Positions 33,978 to 43,470 are shown, counted from the stretch's first letter. The stretch is 64,000 bases of DNA from Blastococcus sp. PRF04-17 (GCF_023016265.1 NZ_CP095412.1:806001-870000), one strand, 5' to 3'. Notes: generated by a model not told the origin, from the sequence alone. Numbers and translations are program-made.

Positions 33978-35333
33978 TCAGGCTGCCGGACCCGCCGATC
34001 CCGCCGGGTACTCCCGCAGCGGCACCTCGCCGGCGGCCCAGGCCGCCAGCACCGGCTCGACGATCCGCCAGCTCTCCTCGGCCTCGACGTCGCTGATCGA
34101 CAGCGTGGTGTCACCGTCGAGCAGCTCGCGCAGCAGCAGACCGTAGGCCGGCAACTCGTGCGGGGTCATCCGCGCGGCGAGCACCTCCCGCTCGAGGTCG
34201 AACGGGTCCCGCGCGCCGTTGAGGTTGACCTCCAGCGCGATCGCGTCCGGGGACAGCGACAGCCGCAGCACGTCCGGTTCGGGTTCGGCGTCCAGGAACG
34301 GCAGGTGGGGCACCGGCCGGAACCTGATCGAGATCTCCTGCCGGTCGGCAGCCAGGGCCTTGCCGGTGCGCAGGCGGAAGGGCACGCCGGCCCACCGCCA
34401 GTTGTCCACGGTCACGGTGAGCTCGGCGTAGGTCTCGGTCTCCCGGTCCGGATCCACGCCGTCCTCGGCGACGTAGTCGGGCAGGGCCCGCCCGGCGACG
34501 GTCCCTGCGGTGTACCGGCCACGGACGCTGCCGGCCCGCACGTCGGCCGGTGGCCGGACCGCCCGCAGCACGTCGGCCTTGCGGCCCGGGAGCGAGTGGG
34601 CGTCCACGGCCAGCGGGGGCTCCATCGCCACCAGCGCCAGCAGCTGCAGCAGGTGGTTCTGCACCATGTCGCGCAGGGCACCGGCCCGGTCGTAGTAGCC
34701 GGCTCTGCCCTCCAGCCCGAGGGTCTCGTCGGCGACGATGTCCACCTGCTCGACGTGCGCGGCGTTCCACACCGGCTCGAACACCCGGTTGGCGAAGCGC
34801 AGCCCCAGGATGTTGAGCACGGTCTGCTTGGCCAGGAAGTGGTCGACCCGGAAGATCGCCTCCTCGGGCAGCAGCCGGTGCAGCAGGTCGTTGAGCGCCC
34901 GCGCGTCGGCCTGGTCGGTGCCGAACGGCTTCTCCACGACGACGCGGGCGCCCTCCGGGAGTCCCACCTCGGCCAGGGCCGTCAGCGTGGGACGGAACAA
35001 CGTGTGCGGCAAGGCCAGGTAGACCACCGGCTCGCCGTCCAGGCGGGTCAGCGCTGCCCGCAGGTCGTCGGGATCGGTCACGTCCCCGCGGCAGAAGGCC
35101 AGCCGGTCGACGAGCCGTTCACGGGTGCTCTCCGGGAGCTCGCCGGCGTGCGCGGCCAGCCGGTTGCGCGCCCAGTCGCGGTAGGCGCCGTCGTCCCACT
35201 CCTCCCGGGCCACGGCGAGCAGACCCTCGCCGCCGTGGAGGACGCCGGTGTCGTACAACCGGGCCAGCGAGGGCAGGAGCAGCCGGCCGGTCAGGTCACC
35301 GGTGCCGCCCAGCACGACGAAGGACCGGGTCAC
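33978..35333 (-). CDS. zwf: Glucose-6-phosphate 1-dehydrogenase
   Basis: 451 aa, somewhat shorter than the usual 480-510. Seen: VVLGGTGDLTGRLLLPSL (the family's G-A-S/T-G-D-L-x-x-R-K nucleotide loop, here with G for A and ending GR), VVVEKPFGTD, catalytic-His motif RVDHFLAKQTVLNIL (family R-I-D-H-Y-L-G-K), FANRVFEPVWN, YYDRAGALRDMVQNHLLQLLALVAMEPP and LRTGKAL. It oxidises glucose-6-phosphate, making NADPH for the pentose phosphate pathway. GTG start overlaps the GH15 stop (GTGA), so the two genes are translationally coupled. Sequence differences from canonical motifs suggest a second, divergent G6PD rather than the housekeeping one (inference). Confidence 0.88.
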   Translation of the reverse strand: MTRSFVVLGGTGDLTGRLLLPSLARLYDTGVLHGGEGLLAVAREEWDDGAYRDWARNRLAAHAGELPESTRERLVDRLAFCRGDVTDPDDLRAALTRLDGEPVVYLALPHTLFRPTLTALAEVGLPEGARVVVEKPFGTDQADARALNDLLHRLLPEEAIFRVDHFLAKQTVLNILGLRFANRVFEPVWNAAHVEQVDIVADETLGLEGRAGYYDRAGALRDMVQNHLLQLLALVAMEPPLAVDAHSLPGRKADVLRAVRPPADVRAGSVRGRYTAGTVAGRALPDYVAEDGVDPDRETETYAELTVTVDNWRWAGVPFRLRTGKALAADRQEISIRFRPVPHLPFLDAEPEPDVLRLSLSPDAIALEVNLNGARDPFDLEREVLAARMTPHELPAYGLLLRELLDGDTTLSISDVEAEESWRIVEPVLAAWAAGEVPLREYPAGSAGPAA

Positions 35334-37186
35334 TCCGCGCTCCGTCCCCCGGGCGACTGGGCCGCGGCCAGCTTCACCCCGCTGGCGATCAAACCCAGGT
35401 GGCTGAAGGCCTGCGGGAAGTTGCCGAGGAACGCACCGGTGCCCGGGTCGATCTCCTCCGACAGCAGACCGAGGTGATTGGCCCGGTCGCACAGCGACTC
35501 GAACAGCGCGTGTGCCTCGTCCAGGCGGCCCTGCCCGGTGAGGTTGTCGGTCAGCCAGAAGCTGCAGAGCAGGAACGCCCCTTCTCCGCCGGGCAGACCG
35601 TCGTCGGACTCCTCGTGCAGGTAGCGGTAGAGCAGGCCGTCGCCGGCATCGAGGTGCCGGCGCACCGCCTCGGTCGTGGCGACCATCCGTGGGTCGTCGA
35701 AGGGCAGCAGGCCGCGCAGGGGCAGGGTGAGCAGCGAGGCGTCCAGGCCGCCGCGCTGGCCGCCGTCGTCGTCGGCCAGCTGCTCGGTGAAGCTGTTCCG
35801 CTCGGGGTCCCACGCCCGCTCGAGCACCGCCCCACGGATGTCGTCCAGCGCGGCGCGCCACCGGTCGCGCGGGTGGTCCAGCCCGCACACGTCCGCGATC
35901 CGCAGCGCCCGCTCGACGGCGACCGCGCAGAGCGCGACGGAGTAGGTGAACGGCCGCCCCGGGCTGCGCACCTCCCAGATGCCGTGATCGGGAGTCGTCC
36001 AGTTCTCGATCGCGCCCTCGGTGAGGTCGCAGAGTGCACTCCACAGATGGCCGTCGACCGCACCGCCGGACCGCACCCAGCCCCAGGCGACGTCGAGCAG
36101 CTCGCCGTAGACGTCGTGCTGGGTCTGCCCCGCCGCGCCATTGCCCCAACGCACCGGCGCCGAACCCCGGTATCCCGCCAGCGCGGCGTCCTCCTGCTCC
36201 GGCGGCGGCTGGCCGCCGTCGAGGGCGTACATCAGGTGCGGCTGCCCGTCCCGCTCGACGTTGGTGAGCGTCCAGGCGAGGAAGGCCCGGGACTCGTTGG
36301 GCATGCCCACCTGGCGGAGCGCATAGGTCGAGAAGGCGGCGTCGCGCACCCAGGTGTAGCGGTAGTCCCAGTTCCGGACGCCGCCGATCTCCTCCGGCAG
36401 CGAGGACGTCGCCGCCGCCATGATCGCCCCGCTGGGCACGTGGTCGAGCATCTTCAGCGCTAGGGCCGAGCGCAGCACGAGGCCGCGCTGGGGCCCCTCG
36501 TACTGCAGGTTCCCGGCCCACGACCGCCACGCCTGGGCGGTCTGGTGCACCAGCTGCGAGGGGTCGGTGCGGTCGAGCAGCCGGGTGGTGCCCGACCAGT
36601 GCAGCGAGGCGGTCAGCCGCTCGCCGGCGCGCATGCGCACCGTTCCCCCGATCGAGCCGTCGGGAGCGACCTCGAGGTCGTGCGAGCACCAGAGCACCAG
36701 GACGAGGTCGGGACGGGCGGGCCAGTGGATCCGCCACGCCCCGCTCTCGCGGGTGACGCGGACGTCGTCACGCGGCGCGAGTCGCACGTCGACCTCGGCG
36801 GTGCCGGAGACGACCCGCGCCACCCGCAGCAGCTCGCTGCGGCCGGCCGGCACGAGCTCGCCGAGGTCGGCACCGGAGCGCAGGGCCATGCAGTCGGTGA
36901 TCTCCACGACGCCGTCGGGACCGGTGAGCTCGGTGATGAGCACGTTGCTCTCGTCGAGGTACCGCTGTCCAGCGGCCCGCAACCCACGGGGGGCCATGGT
37001 GAAGGCACCGCCCCGTTCGGCGTCGAGCAGCCCGGCGAGCAACGGGGGGCTGTCGAACTCTGGCAGGCACAACCACGGGATCGAGCCGTCCCGGGCGACG
37101 AGCGCACAGGTGGCGCCGTCCCCGATCAGCCCGTGGTCCTCGATCGGCAGGAAACCCCCGACACGGGAGAGCGGACTCAGCTCCAC
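35330..37186 (-). CDS. GH15 glycoside hydrolase (trehalase/glucoamylase-like)
   Basis: 618 aa, bacterial GH15. Seen: IEDHGLIGDGATCALVARDGSIPWLCLPEFDSPPLLAGLLD at the N-terminal beta domain, GGVRNWDYRYTWVRDAAFSTYALRQVG, general acid Glu in DHGIWEVRS, and the C-terminal general base in LLSEEIDPGTGAFLGNFPQAFSHLGLI. Cytosolic, no signal peptide. Actinobacterial members include trehalases; alpha-glucan activity is the alternative. Its glucose product could feed the coupled downstream G6PD after phosphorylation. Confidence 0.9.
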   Translation of the reverse strand: MELSPLSRVGGFLPIEDHGLIGDGATCALVARDGSIPWLCLPEFDSPPLLAGLLDAERGGAFTMAPRGLRAAGQRYLDESNVLITELTGPDGVVEITDCMALRSGADLGELVPAGRSELLRVARVVSGTAEVDVRLAPRDDVRVTRESGAWRIHWPARPDLVLVLWCSHDLEVAPDGSIGGTVRMRAGERLTASLHWSGTTRLLDRTDPSQLVHQTAQAWRSWAGNLQYEGPQRGLVLRSALALKMLDHVPSGAIMAAATSSLPEEIGGVRNWDYRYTWVRDAAFSTYALRQVGMPNESRAFLAWTLTNVERDGQPHLMYALDGGQPPPEQEDAALAGYRGSAPVRWGNGAAGQTQHDVYGELLDVAWGWVRSGGAVDGHLWSALCDLTEGAIENWTTPDHGIWEVRSPGRPFTYSVALCAVAVERALRIADVCGLDHPRDRWRAALDDIRGAVLERAWDPERNSFTEQLADDDGGQRGGLDASLLTLPLRGLLPFDDPRMVATTEAVRRHLDAGDGLLYRYLHEESDDGLPGGEGAFLLCSFWLTDNLTGQGRLDEAHALFESLCDRANHLGLLSEEIDPGTGAFLGNFPQAFSHLGLIASGVKLAAAQSPGGRSAE

Positions 37187-37191
37187 GACCG

Positions 37192-37464
37192 TCAGCGGAC
37201 CAGGTTGCGGCGACGACCGGTGACGGCGACGTAGGCGCCCAGCACGATGATCGCCCCGACGATGGAGCCGATCCAGCCGGCGGTCCCGAGCTCGAAGCCC
37301 CGGCCGCTGAGGAGTCCGCCGAGCAGGTTGCCGACGAGCGAGCCGATGACCCCCAGCACGATCGTTGCGACGATGCTCAGGTCCTGCTTGCCAGGGATCA
37401 CGGCGCGGGCGATCAGCCCGGCCACCAGCCCGATGACGAGCAGTACGATCAGGTTCCAGATCAC
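37192..37464 (-). CDS. GlsB/YeaQ/YmgE-family small membrane protein
   Basis: 90 aa. GTG start with GAGGAGA 5 bp upstream. Three hydrophobic Gly-rich segments: LIVLLVIGLVAGLIARAVIPG, IVATIVLGVIGSLVGNLLGGLL and WIGSIVGAIIVLGAYVAV, the transglycosylase-associated-protein pattern (PF04226 as I know it). Often linked to stress response; molecular role unknown. 5 bp from the GH15 gene, so it lies just upstream in the same transcript. Confidence 0.85.
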   Translation of the reverse strand: MIWNLIVLLVIGLVAGLIARAVIPGKQDLSIVATIVLGVIGSLVGNLLGGLLSGRGFELGTAGWIGSIVGAIIVLGAYVAVTGRRRNLVR

Positions 37465-37681
37465 GATGTCTCCTCGGTAGCCGTACGGGCCCCCGGTCCG
37501 CCGTCGCGCTCCGCCGGCAACCGACCTCGACCGCCGGCCGTGGCCCGTCCCCGCCGTGACGGCCCGGTGGACGACGGAGAGGTCATGCCCAGGAACGGCC
37601 CGTTTGCACACTCCGTCGCCGCATTCCGGCACGGGGACGGATACGCGGGTCAGCCGCATCCCGACCGGGCACTCACGAGTC

Positions 37682-38851
37682 GTGCGCACACCGCGACCGG
37701 CCGGGCGAGACGATGCCGTACTGCTGCGGACGGGGCGGCGGGCCTGGGCGGCGCTGGGCGTCGCCGGCGTGCTGGTCCTGCTCTTCCTCCTGCTCCGGGA
37801 GGTGAGCATCATCGCGACGCCGCTGGTCGTCGCGATGTTCCCGGCCGCCGTCCTGACGCCGGCGGCGTCCTGGCTCAAGCGCAGGGGCGTGCCCGGCGCG
37901 GTGGCTGCGCTCCTCCTCGTCCTGGCGATGTTCGCCGTGGTGGGCCTGGCCCTGTGGTTCGTCATCCCCCAGTTCGTCGACCAGCTGCCCGCCCTGGCCG
38001 ACAGCGTCCAGGAGGCCTTCGACGACCTCGAGGACCTCCTCGCCGGCTCCCCGCTCCCCCTGCCCCTCGACATCGGCGAGGGCGGGCTCAGCGCGGCCGC
38101 ACAGGAGGCGCTCGACTCCTTCGACGGAGGCGCGGGCGAGGTGGTGGGGCAGGGACTGGACCTCCTGCAGCGAGTGGTCGACCTCGGCACCGCGCTGGTG
38201 ATCTTCCTCGTGGCGCTCTTCTTCTACCTGCGCGACGGCGACCGCATCTGGGCCGGCGTCACCAGCCTGCTGCCCGGGACGTCCCGGCACCAGGTCCGGC
38301 AGGTGTCCGGACAGCTGTGGTGGACCCTGGGGGCCTACTTCCGTGCCCAGATGCTCGTCGCGCTGGTGGATGCGATCGCCATCGGCATCGGACTCGCGCT
38401 GCTCGGCGTCCCGCTGGCCCTGCCGCTGGCCCTGCTCGTCTTCTTCGGAGGCTTCTTCCCCATCGTGGGGGCCTTCGTCTCCGGCTTCGTGGCGGTCCTG
38501 GTGGCGCTCGCCGACCAGGGCCTGGGAACCGCGCTGCTCGTGCTCGGCCTGGTGGTGCTGGTCCAGCAGGCCGAGGGCAACCTGCTGGAGCCGCTGATCA
38601 TCAGTCCCGTGCTGCGGCTGCACCCCTTTGCGATCATCCTCGCCGTCACCGCCGGGGCGGTCACCTTCGGCGTGCTCGGCGCGTTCCTCGCGGTGCCGTT
38701 GGCGGCCTGCGCCGGTCGGGTCATCGACTACGCGCGCGGACGGCGTCCGGCGGCGGGCCCCGGCTCCGATCCGGACGACGACGAGCCGGCCTGGGACGAC
38801 GGCACGGACGCCGAGGCGGACCCACCGCGGGCCGGCTCGCGCGACGGCTGA
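37682..38851 (+). CDS. AI-2E family transporter (YdiK/PerM-like)
   Basis: About 389 aa from the GTG chosen next to the conserved part; an in-frame ATG at 37556 would add 42 unconserved residues. Seven to eight helices: AWAALGVAGVLVLLFLLLREVSIIATPLVVAMFPAAVLTPAASWL, central soluble segment QLPALADSVQEAFDDLEDLL, then LFFYLRDGDRIWAGV, GAYFRAQMLVALVDAIAIGIGLALLGVPLALPLALLVFFGGFFPIVGAFVSG and the hallmark QQAEGNLLEPLIISPVLRLHPFAIILAVTAGAVTFGVLGAFLAVPL. An acidic C-tail follows. Transport substrate is not known for most members. A strong terminator follows. Confidence 0.87.
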   Translation: MRTPRPAGRDDAVLLRTGRRAWAALGVAGVLVLLFLLLREVSIIATPLVVAMFPAAVLTPAASWLKRRGVPGAVAALLLVLAMFAVVGLALWFVIPQFVDQLPALADSVQEAFDDLEDLLAGSPLPLPLDIGEGGLSAAAQEALDSFDGGAGEVVGQGLDLLQRVVDLGTALVIFLVALFFYLRDGDRIWAGVTSLLPGTSRHQVRQVSGQLWWTLGAYFRAQMLVALVDAIAIGIGLALLGVPLALPLALLVFFGGFFPIVGAFVSGFVAVLVALADQGLGTALLVLGLVVLVQQAEGNLLEPLIISPVLRLHPFAIILAVTAGAVTFGVLGAFLAVPLAACAGRVIDYARGRRPAAGPGSDPDDDEPAWDDGTDAEADPPRAGSRDG

Positions 38852-38866
38852 ACGGCGCAGACCGCC

Positions 38867-38904
38867 GTCAGGGACCGTTCCGGCTGTCCGGAACGGCCCC
38901 TGAC
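38867..38904 (+). terminator. Inverted-repeat terminator after the AI-2E transporter gene
   Basis: 17-bp arms (38867-38883 and 38888-38904) around a CTGT loop with a single mismatch. It lies 15 bp after the stop. No U-tract, as is common in high-GC genomes. It also ends the normal-GC chromosomal block. Confidence 0.65.
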
Positions 38905-38919
38905 CTGCGGTTTCCCGCT

Positions 38920-38964
38920 GTCGGGCTGACAGGATTTGAACCTGCGACCCCTTGACCCCCAGTC
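38920..38964 (-). other. 3' half of tRNA-Pro(GGG): attachment-site scar
   Basis: Read on the minus strand, this 45-bp stretch starts GACTGGGGGTCAAGG (anticodon loop with GGG), then GGTCGCAGGTTCAAATCC (T-arm) and ends TGTCAGCCCGAC (acceptor strand with encoded discriminator). The 5' half (D-arm and first acceptor strand) is absent: sequence beyond 38964 is unrelated. Tyrosine-recombinase elements recombine in the 3' half of tRNA genes and leave exactly such a displaced fragment at the distal end. The intact gene should then be on the far right side of the element; I find no such copy in the window. Confidence 0.75.
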
Positions 38965-39380
38965 ACATTCGCGGCGTTCCCAGCAGTCCACCGGCGTCTA
39001 TTCCTGCAGGTCAAGTGACTTGCGGCATTCGCACAGGTACGCCGCAATCCGTCGTCGTTCGGGGCGCGTTGCTGTACCGGTTGCTGTACTGCTCCCTCGC
39101 GCTCGGACGTGTCGCTGGTCTGACTGAGCGCACGCGTCATCCCCGTCGCGGAAGGCATCAGCCCAGCGGCCAGACGCCGGTCCGAACCAATGTGAGCCAG
39201 GACGCGCATGCAACCCCGACACCTCGAGCTGATCAAGCACCGAGTCCCCTACTGACCTTTCGGGAGCATGCCAACCCCGACGGGCCGTCGTGTTGTTCAG
39301 GCGCAGGCGCGTCGTCGCTAGCATTTGATTCGGAGAGGAGTTGCGGCCAGCCGCGACCGCTTCGGCCGCAAAGTGCCTTC
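38965..39380. other. Gene-free accessory DNA between att scar and the STAND gene
   Basis: About 415 bp with no convincing gene, no ribosome site with a long frame and lower G+C than the left flank. Likely the residue of an element end; no integrase is recognisable. Confidence 0.5.
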
Positions 39381-42300
39381 TCACTCGAACCACGTGCCGG
39401 TCATCGAGAGAAGCGCCGGCTCGATGTTGCCCTGAGAGATGCAGCGTTCAGCCACTACAACCCACGTCGCCGGATACCCCGCCGGCGCATCGAGGATCTG
39501 CTGAGCAATGCTGGCTGCTAGCCGGCCTTCGATGACCCCTGCGACCGCCTTCGGTCCGTATGCTCGGAGGACGGGCAGCCATTCCTCTGATGCCGAACTA
39601 GCCAGCTCGCGGCCGACCGCTCGGAGCGCTGGCCAGGCGGCGGTGCCGTATTGGGCTGCGTCGGTCAGCTCGCCGACAGTAAGCAGCCCGTTGAGGTTGG
39701 ATGTCGCGCTCAGGTCGTCTGCGTGATGCATGAGCAGAAGCGCGGTCACCGTCGAGGGCCGCGCTCGTGTGACGAGTGGCGTGGGCAGGCGTCGGCTGAC
39801 ACCCGACAGCCCGAGGCGACTCGAGCTGGATAGCACGGCTTGCAGGGCTTCCGCGTCAAGCGAGTCGACCGCCGCAACGACATCACATAAGAGGTGGTCA
39901 ATGACCGATGCGTGTGCGGTCGCGAGAAGTGCGTAGACCCAGGTCGCCAGATTGATTCCACTGAGCCCGGATCGTGCGGCCATCCACCAGGCGGCGTCAT
40001 TGCGATGAACGCGCACGTCGTTGACGAGATTGCCGTAGTGGATCGCGGGGCCGAACGGCGCGGCGCGCGGACTCATTGGTCCGAGATCGCGTCGCTGCTG
40101 CGGATCGATCGCCGCACCGATAAGGGCGATGTCAGTCGCCAGCCAGGACGGCCCATAAAGGGCGCGCAGCTGTTCTGCCGCGTCGCTCCACGGCTGAACT
40201 GTGTTTGCCGATCTCCGCACGACGTTCATCGCGCTCTGGATCTTGCCGAACAGAGGATCCACCGACTTGAGCCTGCGGAAGGCGTCGCCCCGCTTGAGGT
40301 CGGTCATGATCGAATCACAGTGCCCGGAAGTTGCTTCGAACAACCGCTGCTGAGCGGGCTTGGCGAGCGCCAGGAACTGCCGCGGTGCGAGTGCGTTGAC
40401 GAGATCGGCGACCAGCCCGGTTTGAGCCGAGTGAACGTCGGCGCAGCTGCCGCGCAGGGTAGCTTCGACGAACTTGGTCTCCAGCATCGAATCTTGGGGC
40501 GGTGTGATACCTGCCGCGATGGCGGTGGCGACCGCGCGGTCATCCGGTAGCGCCAGGCGTGCACGATCCGCGTCATTCAACAGGCTTCCGGCGTTCCACG
40601 ACCGACCGAGCGTGAGCCACGACGCTTCGGCCTGGGTGCCGAGGGCGGGCCGAGCGTGTGTGAGCCACCACTCGCCAAGCGAGGGGGAGTCGAGTCCGAG
40701 CGTGGCGACAATGCCGACACGCTCGACCGACACGGCATGTGCCGGAGCCCTGGCGGCATCCTCAAGCAAGCGATCAGCCAGCGAGACAGCACCACTGGAG
40801 GGAGGAAGAGCTGGAAGGTCGCCCGAACTGGTCGCAGCGTGGATCAAGCGGACGCTGAGCTCGTCGGTGAGCAACCCGACGGCACGGTTCTGGGCAATCA
40901 TCTTGCTAGAGAAGACGCCGTCCGCGAGCAGCGTCCAGACCGCGGTCCGCACCTGCATCGGGTGTGCACCGGACGCGCACTCTTCGGTGAGTCCGTCGAC
41001 GAGACCGCCGATCTCGTTCGGGTTGGCGAAGCCGGCGAAGAAGCGGCTGACGTTGAACCAGAAGGGGCGCCGGACCAACGCGTTGAGAATCTCGGACTTG
41101 TCGGCCGACGCGTACCTGGAGAGGTACTTGGCGGCGAAGTACTCGCGGACCGGCTGTACATCGAATTCAAAGGTCCCCTGGGCTTTGCTAGACAAGGCCC
41201 ACACCCGGTCGGTGACATTGGTGAACAGCGCATCCACCAGGCCAGTGTCCTTGCGGGCCTGGTCGAGGTACCTGAAGATCTCGGTTCGCAGTTCGCTCGT
41301 CTTCAATCTCCCTGCGCTGCCTTGCTGTTCGGCCCAGCCGTGCAGGAACCAGCCGAGGTATGCGGTCACTTCTTCCAGGTTGGTGCGGTTGTCGCGCACC
41401 GATGCGCTTTTCTCGGCCTCCCGGTCGAGGAACGTGCGCATGTAGTCGTCGTAGAGGGCAGTGCGGCTATCCGGTACCGACTGGCCGCGCAGGTGCAGCA
41501 GGTACAGCAAGATCGTAAGTTGCATCGGGTTCTCGGCCAGCTGCGCGATGTGCGGCTCGGCTGTCCGGGTGTCGAAGCTGCGCATCAGGCTGCGCTTGTC
41601 AGCTCCCCTGATACCGCGGACGGCGGACCACTTCCGCAGGTAGTCACTGCGAAGATCCCGGTCGAGCTTCGCGAGCGTGGCAACCTCGAACAGCCGTGGG
41701 CTCGGCTCGGCGAGGTCAGCGACGTTCGGGCGCGTCGTGACGACGATCTTGGGCGGTACGCCGCCGTAGCGCCAACGTTCAGCGAACTGCTCGATGAGCA
41801 TGACGACGCGCGCACGGGTGTCGCGCTGGGCGACCTCGTCCAGACCGTCGAGCACGATAAGGATGGGGTAGCGGTTGAGCAGGTCGTTGACCGTGCCGAG
41901 ATCGACCTTGTCCACGACGGCCCACCGGGTGAGCGCTGACGCTAGGAAGTGCTCCAGCCCCCCGTTGGCCCGGGGCTTGGGAGCCTTGCCAACCGCGGTG
42001 ATCACCTCGGCGAAAGGGTCGTAGCCTTCGAGCCAGCTCCCGTAGTCGCGCAGATCGACACGGATCGGCACGCGCTGTGCCGCCGGCCGGAGCGCCGGGC
42101 GCTTGACCTCCCCGTTTGCATCGTCCTCAATGAATGGTGATCGGTGAACCTGGCAGAGCTGTTGACCCAGCGTCGATTTGCCTTGGCCGGGCTCGCCGCG
42201 CACTAGGGTGAAGGGCTGTTTCGACGTCACGAGGTACTGCACCGCGCCGATCAGCTGGGTCGGGTTCGCCACGGCCGTGCGCGGACCAGTCGGCGAGGCG

Positions 42301-43042
42301 ATGGACGCCTTCACGTCAATAAATAGATCTTCAAGATCGTCGTCGTCGAGCTCCACTTGCTTGAACTTGACCTTGCAGTCCTGGGACCACTGCGCGCTCA
42401 CCGTTTTGCGGATGACGACAGCGAGCCTGTGCTGAGCGAGTTCTGCCTGGCTTGCCTCAAGAACGAAGCGCATGGCCTCCGCGCCGCCAGCATCTTCTGG
42501 AATCGCCAAAGGATGTTGGCCGGCGCATTGACCACGTGAGCATCAAGGTCTTCGCGCCACCAACACTCCATCTCCTGGAGGCCGAACTCGACGCGAAAGG
42601 CCTCGATGACCTCGTCGACCTTGTCGACCTTGTCGATCGTGCCAGCGCCGCGGCCGGTGTCATCCTTGGCCATCGCCGACGTGCCGGCGACAGATGTCAC
42701 GAGGATGTACCGCGTGGCGCCGTTCGCGACGTGCCGCTTGATCTTCGCTCGCTCGCCCTCGACCGCTTTCGTCAGCCAGCCGACGGGGTCCTTGACTGCG
42801 TTCTTGGACCACTTGACCTGGTAGACGAGATCGCCGCCGGCCGTCTTGCGCTTGATGTCGCGCCCGCCATCCTTCTGCCCGACGGGGTAGCAGCGCACCT
42901 TGTCGAACTTGTGCACGATGATCGCCGCACATAGGCGTTGAAAGTCGTGCTCCCCCAGGTTCTCGTACCAGTACGGACCCTGAGGTGTCTGCGCGGACGT
43001 CGGCGGGGCCACGAGCCCGATTCTGGACGATCCGTACGACAC
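39381..43042 (-). CDS. Mrr-like nuclease-NACHT STAND NTPase, candidate anti-phage protein (one-base frameshift)
   Basis: About 1220 aa when one base is restored. N-terminal Mrr-like PD-(D/E)xK domain: YENLGEHDFQRLCAAIIVHKF, DGGRD near 58, catalytic QVK at about 75-77. Then a NACHT/STAND ATPase: Walker A GEPGQGKSTL with Lys near 289, Walker B PILIVLDGLDEVA near 395, DLRDYG, VVTTRPNVADL, then long helical C-terminal sensor-like repeats. Nuclease plus STAND plus helical sensor is the Avs-type design of phage-protein-sensing defence. The nuclease frame and the rest overlap at 42398-42509; adding one base near 42484-42488 gives WRFQKMLAGAEAMRFVLEAS. Alternatively two genes: a nuclease ending at 42398 and an NTPase starting at TTG 42509. 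GTG 43042 or 43012 is the likely start. G+C is clearly below that of the flanks. Confidence 0.75.
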
Positions 43043-43470
43043 ACCGCCCTGGCTGCTCAGATTCCTTGCGCATTGCAGCCCAACTTCGACGCCACGGACA
43101 GAGCTTGGCCGTACCTCGCGAGGTTCACCGCCAGTCCCAACCAAGGGCGTCCGCCCCCTGGGGCATGACCCGAGAAGGAGCTGAGGGGACTCGAACCACC
43201 TGCCCCCGCACTGCCAGGGCGTCTGGTAAGGGTTCGCGGAGGTTTGCACCAGTACATTCGTGCAGGTCAGAAGGCCGAATGGATGGCAGGGAACCAGCGC
43301 GGATGACCCTGAACGATTGTGTCTGGCCACCGTCGTGGCACCACCCGGAAGCCGCCTGATCAACCCAATGAGCCCGCCGACTCCAGGATCGGGCGGGCCC
43401 CGCATGGCCGCTGGGGCCCCCGTGACGGGGCTCCGCGGAGGACGCACTCGACTGGTCATGCTTGTGGCCC
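43043..43470. other. Gene-free stretch upstream of the STAND gene
   Basis: About 430 bp. It holds the tRNA/tmRNA-like fragment and probably the STAND promoter; no coding frame here looks real. A GC-rich block, GGGCGGGCCCCGCATGG and neighbours near 43390-43440, has no recognisable function. Confidence 0.4.
43177..43209 (-). other. tRNA- or tmRNA-like 3' end fragment (possible second att scar)
   Basis: Minus strand reads GCGGGGGCAGGTGG, T-loop TTCGAGT, CCCCT and CAGCTCC. The T-arm has one mismatch, and CAGCTCC matches the 3' acceptor strand of actinobacterial tmRNA (partner GGGGCTG). No CCA and no 5' half nearby. Could mark the right end of the small island or an older integration into ssrA; could also be chance similarity. 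Confidence 0.3.

Noticed and set aside
38920-38964. A functional tRNA-Pro gene
   Set aside because: Only the 3' half is present; no D-arm, 5' acceptor strand or complete anticodon stem follows.
38965-39380. Integrase remnant beside the tRNA scar
   Set aside because: Frames on both strands show no tyrosine-recombinase motif (no R...HxxR...Y pattern), only low-complexity sequence.
42606-42645. Tandem repeat (TTGTCGACC units) as a regulatory repeat
   Set aside because: It is inside the STAND nuclease-linker coding sequence and encodes a short IDKVDKVDE stretch; only about three imperfect copies.
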